Origin: Methylopila jiangsuensis
GTDB taxonomy: Bacteria > Pseudomonadota > Alphaproteobacteria > Rhizobiales > Methylopilaceae
Length of the DNA: 64,000 nt
NCBI RefSeq assembly: GCF_027922305.1
Contig: NZ_BSFK01000016.1
Location: 678,565-742,564 of the forward strand
Reading direction: 5' to 3'
Shown here: positions 47,033-53,585 of the stretch, in pieces
Numbering within the stretch: position 1 is the stretch's first letter
How the letters are laid out: the number at the start of each line of letters is the position of its first letter
Notes under the pieces: generated by a model
Told to the model about the DNA's origin: nothing
Database searches by the model: none
Seen by the model: the letters and a program-made list of their open reading frames with translations, nothing else
Program-made: the position numbers and the translations under genes

Positions 47033-47391
47033 GGCGCGACCTCCCGGCCCTCGGCCTTGGCGAGGGCGACGTCGATCCGGGCGAGCACGGCGTCATGCTC
47101 GTCGATCAGGGCCTTGTCGCCGGCGTCGAGCGTGGAAGCGTCGCCGCGCACCGTGCAGGTGTCGAATAGCTCGTCGCGTAGGTCGGCGAGATGACTGCGG
47201 GCTTCCTGCAGCCCTTCCACCAGCGCGTCGTGGCTGTTGACCGCGCGGACGATGAAGGCCGCGTTGGCATCCCGGTCCCTGCCGCCAAGCCGGGCGACTA
47301 CGCGGCGTGACTTCGGCGCGCTTGTCGAGATGATCTCGTACCCGTAGGTCGTGCCGTCCTGCGCGACCCACGGTCCTTGCGTATGGCTCAT
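47029..47391 (-). CDS. Hypothetical phage protein
   Basis: Protein of 120 residues starting MSHTQGPWVAQDGTTYGYEI, with DANAAFIVRAVNSHDALVEG. The HTxGPW opening and the 'NAxFIVRAVNSHDxL' stretch are very common in short phage-encoded proteins of unknown function. A helical C-terminus (SHLADLRDELFD) follows. Both ends overlap the neighbouring genes. Confidence 0.65.
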   Translation of the reverse strand: MSHTQGPWVAQDGTTYGYEIISTSAPKSRRVVARLGGRDRDANAAFIVRAVNSHDALVEGLQEARSHLADLRDELFDTCTVRGDASTLDAGDKALIDEHDAVLARIDVALAKAEGREVAP

Positions 47392-47516
47392 GACGTCTCT
47401 CCCCGCACGCGGCCAAACACGGTCCGGGTGCGATCAAGTTCCTGGCGCTCGCGACGTGCCGCGAGCATGATGTCGAGGTAGCTGGCGAGGCCGGCGGCGA
47501 AGGCGGAGGGGGTCAT
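47388..47516 (-). CDS. Hypothetical 42-residue phage protein
   Basis: A short gene: ATG at 47516, stop at 47388, product MTPSAFAAGLASYLDIMLAA followed by a basic tail (RRERQELDRTRTVFGR). ATGA overlaps at both ends place it firmly in the operon although it is below normal length limits. Confidence 0.55.
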   Translation of the reverse strand: MTPSAFAAGLASYLDIMLAARRERQELDRTRTVFGRVRGETS

Positions 47517-47857
47517 TCCGCGGCCTCCAGCCTGTGCTCCAGCTCGCCGCCTCGCGCGCGGTCGGTGAGCGCGCGGAACCGCGCGAGGATCGTTTCTTCG
47601 AAGGCGTCCGCGAGTGCCGCCAGCACTGCGTCGTTGTCCGTCTGCCCGTCATCGCGCGGCTTGTCCGCGCACGGCGTACTGGCGTCAGCCTGCCAGAGCA
47701 GCGCGTCGAAGTAGGCGAGCATCGGCTGGATGGTGAGCCGGACATGGCCGGCCATATCCTCCAGATCGAGCGAGTGCGCGCGGACGTCGAGCCGCGGCGG
47801 CCGATTGGCCGCGAGCGCGGACAGCATGTCGTTGTAGGCGAGCTGGTGCGGCTGCAT
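47513..47857 (-). CDS. Hypothetical phage protein
   Basis: Protein of 114 residues (MQPHQLAYNDMLSALAANRP, MAGHVRLTIQPMLAYFDALL), mostly helical with an acidic C-terminus. No family was recognised. It overlaps the following 42-residue gene. Confidence 0.58.
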   Translation of the reverse strand: MQPHQLAYNDMLSALAANRPPRLDVRAHSLDLEDMAGHVRLTIQPMLAYFDALLWQADASTPCADKPRDDGQTDNDAVLAALADAFEETILARFRALTDRARGGELEHRLEAAE

Positions 47858-47858
47858 C

Positions 47859-47951
47859 TCACGCTCCTACGGCGATGGCGGCGGCCATAAGGCCGGCGAT
47901 GAAAAGGGTGATGGCGATGGCGTCGATGGACGCTCGGGCGATGCGGGTCAT
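47859..47951 (-). CDS. 30-residue membrane mini-protein
   Basis: ATG at 47951, stop at 47859. The product is MTRIARASIDAIAITLFIAG then LMAAAIAVGA: a basic N-terminus and one transmembrane helix. It overlaps the hexapeptide-repeat gene by 4 bases and ends one base before the next start, so translation is coupled. The role is unknown. Confidence 0.5.
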   Translation of the reverse strand: MTRIARASIDAIAITLFIAGLMAAAIAVGA

Positions 47952-48613
47952 CGGGCGGGCTCCGCGATCTTCGCCGCGTGAGCAGCCTTGGCGCGCGCAA
48001 GGCCGGGGTGGCTCTCCACCATCGCGATCAGATGGCGGTAATCGTCGCCATGATCCGTCGCGCCATGCTCGTCCTCGACGCGGGACTTGAGCGTGGCAGT
48101 GTCGATGCCGTGTTGGCACCCGACCCACCACCGAAGCCCATGCTCGGCTGACCAGACGACGGTCGCCCAGGCGTTGCGCGAGCCCTGCGGGCCGGCGACG
48201 AACATCCAGTCTTCGGCCTCGATGATGGCGTGGTCGCCGATGCTGGCGCGGTCGCCGATGATGGCGTGGTGGCCGATGCTGGCGCGGTCGCCGATGCTGG
48301 CGCGGTAGCCGATGATGGCGCGGTAGCCGATGATGGCGTGGTGGCCGATGCTGGCGCGGTCGCCGATGATGGCGTGGTGGCCGATGCTGGCGCGGTCGCC
48401 GATGCTGGCGCGGTAGCCGATGCTGGCGCGGTCGCCGATGCTGGCGCCGGGCCAGACCTCAGCGGAAGCCGGAATGGTGACGCCATCAGCCACGGTCGCG
48501 CTGGTGGCGACGATGCCACCCTCGGACCCGTCCGGGTTGACCCAATGACGGGCCTCCGCGCTGTGGTATCCGCCGAATAGGTGAGTGAAGGTCTTGCTGC
48601 TGTCCTCGGCCAT
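47948..48613 (-). CDS. Hexapeptide-repeat (left-handed beta-helix) phage protein
   Basis: Protein of 221 residues. After ~55 N-terminal residues (including GGIVATSATVADGVTIPAS, already hexapeptide-like) come twelve strict six-residue repeats (IGDRAS, IGYRAS, IGHHAI, IGYRAI, IGDHAI). The Ile-Gly start of each matches the left-handed beta-helix hexapeptide. The C-terminal ~85 residues (EDWMFVAGPQGSRNAWATVV, WVGCQHGIDTATLKSRVEDE) form a separate small domain. The repeat could fold as a triangular prism, as in acyltransferases, but no catalytic sequence is recognisable. It could be a structural or anti-host protein. Confidence 0.75.
   Translation of the reverse strand: MAEDSSKTFTHLFGGYHSAEARHWVNPDGSEGGIVATSATVADGVTIPASAEVWPGASIGDRASIGYRASIGDRASIGHHAIIGDRASIGHHAIIGYRAIIGYRASIGDRASIGHHAIIGDRASIGDHAIIEAEDWMFVAGPQGSRNAWATVVWSAEHGLRWWVGCQHGIDTATLKSRVEDEHGATDHGDDYRHLIAMVESHPGLARAKAAHAAKIAEPAR
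48224..48439 (-). repeat. Tandem 18-base repeats coding for hexapeptides
   Basis: Twelve 18-base units in tandem (216 bases), each coding for one hexapeptide turn of the beta-helix protein. Units differ by a few bases and alternate in a partly ordered way, suggesting growth by duplication of one-, two- or three-unit blocks. Confidence 0.85.
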
Positions 48614-48677
48614 ACTGGCCTCCTCTCAAAAGCTCTTCGTGGAGCCCGCGGTTGAGTGCGGGCTCGGCGAAGGGCTC

Positions 48678-49916
48678 TCAGGTGCGAATTTCAGGCTTGG
48701 TGAACTCGCTGGCAGAGATGCCGAGCATCCAGCTCTGCGCCTGGATCGCGGTCTCGCACATCGGATCGACGCAGATCGCAAAGTCACGGCCAGTTCCGCA
48801 GCGCACTCTGAGAAAGCGAGCCGTCACCCTGTCCTCACCGCCCTCGCTGCCGGGAAGGTCAACTTCCACCAGCGTTCCAATTTCAGGATCGCCGTCCGCA
48901 TCGAGGGTTCGCGCGTCTAGATCCGCCAGGATCTTCGCCCAGCCGAGGATTTCGCAGGCCGCGCGACGCTGCTCGAGATTTTGGCAGGACAGAGCCGCCG
49001 CAGGCGTCAGGCTTCCCGGATTTTCGATCCATTCGGAGGGGATGCGGACTCCACGCCACGCGTAGACCGAAAATCCGTCTCGGTAGAGGACGGCTGGACC
49101 AGACTCGTTGTGCAGCCGCCCATCTTCGTCGCGGCGAAGATCGCAAGGCCGATCAGTCATGATGGCCGCACCACGAAAAAACCAGCACCACCCCACGGTT
49201 TCGGCCACCGTGACGAGCGGCCTCAGGCGCTCAGCGGCCTTCACGCCTGCGGCGGCGAAATACTCATAGAACGACAGCCACCCCGCGTCGTGCTGGCCGT
49301 ACATCGCAGCCCAGACCTGATCCCCGACCTGAGCCCTGACCTGATCCCCGACCTGAGCCCAGACCTGATCCCCGACCTGAGCCCAGACCTGAGCCCTGAC
49401 CTGAGCCCCGACCTGAGCCCCGACCTGAGCCCAGACCTGAGCCCCGACCTGAGCCCAGACCTGAGCCCAGACCTGAGCCCAGACCTGAGCCCTGACCTGA
49501 GCCCCGACCTGAGCCCAGACCTGATCCCCGACCTGAGCCCAGACCTGAGCCCTGACCTGAGCCCCGACCTGATCCCCGACCTGAGCCCTGACCTGAGCCC
49601 CGACCTGATCCCAGACCTGATCCCCGACCTGAGCCCAGACCTGAGCCCCGACCTGATCCCAGACCTGATCCCCGACCTGAGCCCCAAACTTCGAGTTCTT
49701 CAGCATCGCCGCAGCGATGGCGCCTTCACGCGGCGAAGAAAGCCGGATGAAAATTTTCGGCGCTTCCAAGCCGGCGACCGCATAGGCCGCGCAGATGGCC
49801 TGCTGCGCGGTATCGAAATCCGCGGGAGCGCAGGAAAGGCCGGCGTTGATAAACCGATCGCGGATGGCTGGAATGAGCGCCTGCTGCTCAGGCGAGAGCT
49901 TTTCGAGCTTCGCCAT
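48678..49916 (-). CDS. DUF6745-type phage protein with tetrapeptide repeat array
   Basis: Protein of 412 residues. The N-terminal ~75 residues (KLSPEQQALIPAIRDRFINA) are followed by 31 tandem four-residue units of form x-[A/D]-Q-V (GAQV, GDQV, WDQV, WAQV, RAQV). Then comes a conserved region: FFRGAAIMTDRPCDLRRDED, LHNESGPAVLYRDGFSVYAW, GVRIPSEWI and ACEILGWAKIL, which resembles the DUF6745 family. The C-terminal ~100 residues are less typical. The regular Val spacing suggests a beta or coiled structure repeating every four residues. The function is unknown. It lies next to another repeat-built protein. Confidence 0.72.
   Translation of the reverse strand: MAKLEKLSPEQQALIPAIRDRFINAGLSCAPADFDTAQQAICAAYAVAGLEAPKIFIRLSSPREGAIAAAMLKNSKFGAQVGDQVWDQVGAQVWAQVGDQVWDQVGAQVRAQVGDQVGAQVRAQVWAQVGDQVWAQVGAQVRAQVWAQVWAQVWAQVGAQVWAQVGAQVGAQVRAQVWAQVGDQVWAQVGDQVRAQVGDQVWAAMYGQHDAGWLSFYEYFAAAGVKAAERLRPLVTVAETVGWCWFFRGAAIMTDRPCDLRRDEDGRLHNESGPAVLYRDGFSVYAWRGVRIPSEWIENPGSLTPAAALSCQNLEQRRAACEILGWAKILADLDARTLDADGDPEIGTLVEVDLPGSEGGEDRVTARFLRVRCGTGRDFAICVDPMCETAIQAQSWMLGISASEFTKPEIRT
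49314..49685 (-). repeat. 31 tandem 12-base repeats inside the DUF6745-type gene
   Basis: 372 bases made of 12-base units (plus-strand form GACCTGAGCCCC/GACCTGATCCCA and variants), each coding for x-[A/D]-Q-V. The unit keeps frame and shows few third-position changes, a sign of recent expansion or of selection on the protein. Confidence 0.85.
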
Positions 49917-49918
49917 GG

Positions 49919-50290
49919 TCAGTCCGCCTGCCTACGAGCCAGCTGCTGGTACGGGTCGTATTCGCGGCCGGAGATTGCGCGATACTCGCCGGGCTCGACG
50001 CGAATGGTCTCGTGCGTGTCGTGTCCGCGCAGGTGCGTCAGCTCGTTCGCGCTCTGAAGAATGATGTGCAGGATGCGCATGCCTTCCGGAGCGCGATCAA
50101 GGACGCCGGCGGTGACGCCATCAGCCGCAAGCACATGGTGATGGCCCGTCTCGCTGTGGCCGACGATGACCACGCCGTCCTCGGGCTGAAGAGGGGTGCA
50201 GCCGGCAGGCAGCTTCGCGCCGGGCTTCACGTCGCCGATGCGGATCAGGGTGATTTCGCCTTGGGCGGCGATGCGGGAGAAGGTCTTCAT
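49919..50290 (-). CDS. Conserved phage protein with SETGHHHV motif
   Basis: Protein of 123 residues. IVGHSETGHHHVLAADGVT is a motif recalled from many rhizobial and other prophage proteins of unknown role. The His cluster could bind metal. The C-terminal RGHDTHETIRVEPGEYRAIS and REYDPYQQLARR are also typical. ATG at 50290 gives MKTFSRIAAQG. Its stop lies two bases before the DUF6745-type gene. Confidence 0.65.
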   Translation of the reverse strand: MKTFSRIAAQGEITLIRIGDVKPGAKLPAGCTPLQPEDGVVIVGHSETGHHHVLAADGVTAGVLDRAPEGMRILHIILQSANELTHLRGHDTHETIRVEPGEYRAISGREYDPYQQLARRQAD

Positions 50291-50330
50291 GGTTGACTCC
50301 ATAGGTCTGGCGGCAGGTGGCGAAGGGCTC

Positions 50331-50645
50331 TCAGGCGGCTTTGGTGGGGGAGGGAGCGGCACAGCGCGGCCGGAAATGGTTCAACAGCCGTCCCGTCGCG
50401 CGGTCCAGGTGATCTTCGATGCCGTAGAGATCGTGCGCGAAGTTGAAGTCGTCGGCCGCCAGCAGCTTGGCGAAGTCCATCGGGCATCCGTTCGCGGCCG
50501 TGGCGCACAGGTCCATTTCTGTCGAGAGGCGCTCGCGCTTCCTGATCAGGCCGTCCGCAAGGGCGCGGCTAACGATTTTGTCGACCAGGGCGCGGTCGGC
50601 GGCGGAAACGGCGAAGCTGACTTCGTGGGCGGCGGCGGTCATCAC
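50331..50645 (-). CDS. Hypothetical phage protein
   Basis: Protein of 104 residues (MMTAAAHEVSFAVSAADRAL, then CPMDFAKLLAADDFNFAHDL). It is compact and helical, with no family recognised. Its start overlaps the stop of the upstream gene. It lies second in the leftward operon that begins at the 51.15 kb operators. Confidence 0.58.
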   Translation of the reverse strand: MMTAAAHEVSFAVSAADRALVDKIVSRALADGLIRKRERLSTEMDLCATAANGCPMDFAKLLAADDFNFAHDLYGIEDHLDRATGRLLNHFRPRCAAPSPTKAA

Positions 50646-51100
50646 GCAGCCCTCTCGGCCCGGCGGACGATCGAGAACGGCGCGTTGCCCGCGAGGCGCG
50701 TGGCCTCGGCGCAGGCGGCCTCGCCGTATTGCGCGATCTCGCCAGCGTTGAAGGACGCGAGCAGATCAAGCTCGGTCACAGCACCGCCGTCAGCCTTGTC
50801 GATGATGGCGAGGGCGAGCTTGCGGATGGTGACGGCGGCGCGCTTGGCGGCGGCGCCCGCGAGTTCGGCGCGCACCTTGGCGAAAGCGCCGCGGAAGGTG
50901 CCGTCCGTGACCTTGAGGTCTTCGTCCCCGCGGACGATCCCGAACGGGTACAGGGTCATGCCGACCCCGCCGGCGCGGCGCTGATCAGTCTCAAGGCGGA
51001 TCCAGAGGCGGGCTTCCGGCCCTACCTCGGCGGCGATCTTGCGCGCTTCAGCGCAGGCCTCGGCGGGCGTCATGTCGTGGGCATCAGCGGCGGCGGTCAT
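50642..51100 (-). CDS. Hypothetical phage protein, first gene of the leftward operon
   Basis: Protein of 152 residues (MTPAEACAEARKIAAEVGPE, then LAGAAAKRAAVTIRKLALAI). It is helical, with no family recognised. ATG at 51100 was chosen because GGAG lies 6 bases before it; an ATG 15 bases upstream has no such site. Two repressor-type operators stand 35 and 69 bases upstream, so expression of the whole leftward arm is likely repressed in the lysogen. Confidence 0.6.
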   Translation of the reverse strand: MTAAADAHDMTPAEACAEARKIAAEVGPEARLWIRLETDQRRAGGVGMTLYPFGIVRGDEDLKVTDGTFRGAFAKVRAELAGAAAKRAAVTIRKLALAIIDKADGGAVTELDLLASFNAGEIAQYGEAACAEATRLAGNAPFSIVRRAERAA

Positions 51101-51134
51101 GGCGGGCTCCATCACGTGGGGTGATGGGGAGAAG

Positions 51135-51147
51135 GTGCATTACGCAC
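51135..51147. promoter_or_regulatory. Prophage operator copy 1 (leftward promoter)
   Basis: GTGC-ATTAC-GCAC, 13 bases with dyad arms GTGC/GCAC. The same sequence is repeated 34 bases away and related copies lie at the repressor/Cro switch. Confidence 0.7.
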
Positions 51148-51168
51148 ATCATCCCGTCAACTGAAAAT

Positions 51169-51181
51169 GTGCATTACGCAC
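51169..51181. promoter_or_regulatory. Prophage operator copy 2 (leftward promoter)
   Basis: A second exact copy of GTGCATTACGCAC, 34 bases from the first (about three helical turns, same face of the DNA), upstream of the leftward operon. Confidence 0.7.
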
Positions 51182-51201
51182 GCTATCGGAGCGCGCCCAA
51201 C

Positions 51202-51225
51202 AAAAAACCCCGCCGGAGCGGGGTT
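51202..51225 (-). terminator. Intrinsic terminator of the 51.3 kb gene
   Basis: On the minus strand AACCCCG-CTCCGG-CGGGGTT is followed by a run of T (TTTTTTG including the stem end). It is a textbook terminator 39 bases after the 90-residue gene and before the leftward operators. Confidence 0.85.
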
Positions 51226-51263
51226 GGGGGAGGTGTCGGAGGGTAGGGCGGCTTAGGGCGAGG

Positions 51264-51536
51264 CTACATCCCGCCGATCTCGTCGTTGTCATGCAGCGGG
51301 CGGCGATCCGCATAGGGTGGTGCGCCCACCAGATCGCCGATCAGCCGAAGCAGGGCCTGATGTTCGGGCTTCCCCTGATTGTCTCGGAGAAACGAGCCGA
51401 GGTCAGTATGGGACAGTCTGGCTCCGGATGGGCCATTCGGCTGGTGAATGACAAATGCGTGTCCGGTCTGCGGCTCCCTTCCGAGATACCAGCAGTCGCC
51501 TTCCGGGCTTCGATACAGCTCTCGCCTGTTGCTCAT
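51264..51536 (-). CDS. Conserved short phage/rhizobial protein
   Basis: Protein of 90 residues beginning MSNRRELYRSPEGDCWYLGR, then GHAFVIHQPNGPSGARLSHT. Similar short proteins (YxSPxGDxWYLxRD) are recalled from many rhizobial genomes and prophages; their role is unknown. It has its own terminator and an AGGAGG site, so it is a single-gene unit. It may be one of the genes expressed in the lysogen. Confidence 0.65.
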   Translation of the reverse strand: MSNRRELYRSPEGDCWYLGREPQTGHAFVIHQPNGPSGARLSHTDLGSFLRDNQGKPEHQALLRLIGDLVGAPPYADRRPLHDNDEIGGM

Positions 51537-51618
51537 GATTGGTTCGGCCTCCTTGGCCGGTAGCGACCTTAAAGGCGGGCCGTCGCTGGGTCTGGTTTAT
51601 TCCTAAGCGGAACAAAAA

Positions 51619-51641
51619 AAGCCCGCCATGATGGCGGGCTT
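51619..51641 (-). terminator. Intrinsic terminator after the 48-residue gene
   Basis: AAGCCCGCCAT-G-ATGGCGGGCTT (11-bp stem) is followed on the minus strand by seven T residues. It ends transcription 22 bases after the 48-residue gene. Confidence 0.85.
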
Positions 51642-51662
51642 CCTGGAATCTTGCGACACGGC

Positions 51663-51809
51663 TCAGCCGAGCATTTCAGCGACGATGGCCTTCATCTCTT
51701 CGCGAGTGAGGCTGCTGGGCTCGGGCTTCCAGTCTTTCGCGGAGCGCTGGACGTGGGACGTAGCGCGGTCGCCCTCGTGGGCGCTGACCGTAGGGGTATG
51801 CTTCTTCAT
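51663..51809 (-). CDS. Hypothetical 48-residue phage protein
   Basis: ATG at 51809, stop at 51663. The sequence is polar (MKKHTPTVSAHEGDRATSHV) and ends in a helix (LTREEMKAIVAEMLG). An AGGA site lies before the start. It is followed by a strong terminator. No family was recognised. Confidence 0.55.
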   Translation of the reverse strand: MKKHTPTVSAHEGDRATSHVQRSAKDWKPEPSSLTREEMKAIVAEMLG

Positions 51810-51907
51810 AGTGTCCTTGATCGAGCGCGCTCAAACGCTGGCCTGCGGGCCATGTCCGTGAGCGCGCAAATTCTGAGAATGATCGAGGAAAGGCGACCTC
51901 GGCTCAT
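51806..51907 (-). CDS. Possible 33-residue peptide coupled to the 48-residue gene
   Basis: A frame ending TGA at 51806-51808 overlaps the next ATG. From ATG 51907 it codes for MSRGRLSSIILRICALTDMA and a basic tail. The frame is open back to about 52003 with no better start than a TTG at 51946. The overlap is the only real support. Confidence 0.28.
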   Translation of the reverse strand: MSRGRLSSIILRICALTDMARRPAFERARSRTL

Positions 51908-51983
51908 GCCGGTCGCTGCCTCGAACAACCGCTTATAGCGGCCCAAGGTGGCGGGATTGAGGCCCGCGGAGGCGGCGTGAAAA

Positions 51984-52005
51984 AGCCCGCCGGGGAGGGC
52001 GGGCT
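51984..52005 (-). terminator. Terminator after the P63C gene
   Basis: AGCCCGCC-CTCCCC-GGCGGGCT followed by TTTT on the minus strand, 36 bases after the P63C-domain gene. Confidence 0.8.
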
Positions 52006-52040
52006 AGCTAACATCGACCGCTGGTGCTCAAGCATCATGT

Positions 52041-53051
52041 TCAGTCATCAAGCAGCGATAGCTGCGTTCCAACCTGCGGGAATCTCCTCGCAAATAGACG
52101 CTTGAACTGTCCAACCGTGTCTGAAACTTTCATCAATGTGACGATTTCTTGGACCTGCCTTTTCAGCTTCTCGATCCCGTAACCCTCTGTAAGGTGCTGG
52201 TGGAAACGCGCCCGCCGCGTTCCGCCAATCTTCGGGTTAATGCGGTCTAGCTCTTCCAGAACCACACCGTTTTCTAGCGGCTGATAAACGTATGTCCGCG
52301 TGAACACCGCGAAATGTTGCGGCCTATTTTGCATAACAGTTCCAGAACTATTTTTAGTCAGCCGCTTTGACCCATATACCCTGTTGAGCTCATCATAATA
52401 TTCATCAGGAAATTGCTTATCCCACTGCCTCTTTTCTTCTTCTATATACTGCTGGACGAGCAATCTAAGCGCGTCTGGCTGGCGGACCTGCTGGAAGCCG
52501 GTCGCCTCATCAATCAGCGCCGTGACGCCGACTTTCGCGAATGCCTGCTGAAGGATCTTGGCTTGAGCTGCTAGACCTTCCTGCGAGGTTGAGAGCTTTC
52601 CAAGCTCCGATGCTCGAATGATCGCTTTGCAGACTTCGACCAAGACATCGGCTTCGTAACCATGCGCCAGATCCTGGGTCAATGGCTTGAAATTAATAGG
52701 GTTTTCGATCCGCTCAACTAGTTTTTCGCCAAGTTCGGATCCGATGCCCTTTCGGGTCATCGACCGTAAAAATGCATTCCCTCCCTCTGATTTTAGCCCC
52801 AGTGACCGAGCCATGCCTCGCTTATGGAAAACGCGGCGGCCGTCTTCGAGCACATAACAGTCGAGGTTAAGATCCCCGACCGTCATCTGACCCTGATGCG
52901 TCGCTTTGATGAGGTTCGGATCCGATGCGGCGGCCCCTCGCTCGCTCCAACGCTTTTCGGCCGCCCGGCGGGCAATGCCCGTTCGTTCATCTGCGGAGAG
53001 GGACTCGCTCCGCGCTTTTCCGCCGAGGCTCTGGGGGGTGTCGTCCGTCAT
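52041..53051 (-). CDS. P63C domain protein
   Basis: Protein of 336 residues with the P63C domain, a family of phage and bacterial proteins of unknown function. Seen: CYVLEDGRRVFHKRGMARSL, RIENPINFKPLTQD, YEADVLVEVCKAIIRASELG, EATGFQQVRQPDALRLL and FARRFPQVGTQLSLLDD. ATG at 53051 was chosen from a GGAG site; two ATGs upstream (53063, 53111) lack one. Base composition is lower in GC than its neighbours. It is a single gene between a set of TGCTTGC repeats and a terminator, probably expressed in the lysogen under its own regulator. Confidence 0.8.
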   Translation of the reverse strand: MTDDTPQSLGGKARSESLSADERTGIARRAAEKRWSERGAAASDPNLIKATHQGQMTVGDLNLDCYVLEDGRRVFHKRGMARSLGLKSEGGNAFLRSMTRKGIGSELGEKLVERIENPINFKPLTQDLAHGYEADVLVEVCKAIIRASELGKLSTSQEGLAAQAKILQQAFAKVGVTALIDEATGFQQVRQPDALRLLVQQYIEEEKRQWDKQFPDEYYDELNRVYGSKRLTKNSSGTVMQNRPQHFAVFTRTYVYQPLENGVVLEELDRINPKIGGTRRARFHQHLTEGYGIEKLKRQVQEIVTLMKVSDTVGQFKRLFARRFPQVGTQLSLLDD

Positions 53052-53062
53052 CGTCCGCTCCA

Positions 53063-53152
53063 TGCTTGCTGGAGGGAGGACTGTAAAATGCTTGCTGATA
53101 TGTGCAAGCATAAACTTGCCTGAAGAAGCAAATATGTGCCGTTCGTGCTTGC
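53063..53152. promoter_or_regulatory. TGCTTGC repeat cluster upstream of the P63C gene
   Basis: TGCTTGC occurs at 53063, 53089 and 53146, with the reverse half CAAGCA at 53105-53110. The 53089-53110 pair forms an inverted repeat (TGCTTG-N10-CAAGCA). This differs from the prophage repressor operator, so another DNA-binding protein is implied. Confidence 0.4.
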
Positions 53153-53187
53153 AATCTCACCGCAGCCACCACGAACGCCGCCATTTC

Positions 53188-53319
53188 TCACCCCGCTCCA
53201 ATCGCCATCACAAAGGCGATGATCGACAGCGCGACCGCTGTCGTGCTGAAGGCCAGCGCGATGATGGCGAGCGTCAGGGCGGTGCGGGCTTGATCAGGCG
53301 CTCTGGGCGTGTCCGCCAT
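53188..53319 (-). CDS. 43-residue membrane mini-protein
   Basis: ATG at 53319, stop at 53188. A 13-residue polar N-terminus (MADTPRAPDQART) is followed by one long hydrophobic helix (ALTLAIIALAFSTTAVALSI). It lies five bases downstream of the 86-residue gene in the repressor operon. Its role is unknown; small membrane proteins in immunity regions may act in superinfection exclusion, which is inference. Confidence 0.55.
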   Translation of the reverse strand: MADTPRAPDQARTALTLAIIALAFSTTAVALSIIAFVMAIGAG

Positions 53320-53324
53320 CTTTC

Positions 53325-53585
53325 TCACCCGTTCCCGGCCGGCGGCTCCGCGGACAAGGCGATCGTCGCGCGATACGCCGCGATGATGTCGCGCAGGTCG
53401 TCGATGGTCTTTGCATCTCGAACGGACGCGCCCTCGTGCCGCTCGACGCTGGTTCGCAGCCCTTCGATAGCAGCCGCCGCATCGAACAGGAGCTGGCGGA
53501 ATTCGACAGGTTGGATCTCATCCGGGATGACGGCGGCCGCACGCAGCACGTCCACGATGTCGGGAGCTTGGCGGGCGGGGGTCAC
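53325..53585 (-). CDS. Hypothetical phage protein in the repressor operon
   Basis: Protein of 86 residues (MTPARQAPDIVDVLRAAAVI, LLFDAAAAIEGLRTSVERHE), helical. No family was recognised. Its start overlaps the repressor stop by 4 bases, so it should be made in the lysogen. Confidence 0.58.
   Translation of the reverse strand: MTPARQAPDIVDVLRAAAVIPDEIQPVEFRQLLFDAAAAIEGLRTSVERHEGASVRDAKTIDDLRDIIAAYRATIALSAEPPAGNG

Noticed and set aside
49314-49685. Possible CRISPR-like array
   Set aside because: The 12-base units are continuous without spacers and are inside a coding frame.
48981-50057. Plus-strand frame with SPDL/IPDL repeats
   Set aside because: It is the complement of the xAQV repeat array; the minus-strand frame has the DUF6745-like domain and operon overlaps.
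51854-51940. Plus-strand 28-codon frame starting MSVSAQILRMIEERR
   Set aside because: No ribosome-binding site and no neighbours on that strand; the minus-strand frame at least overlaps a coupled gene.
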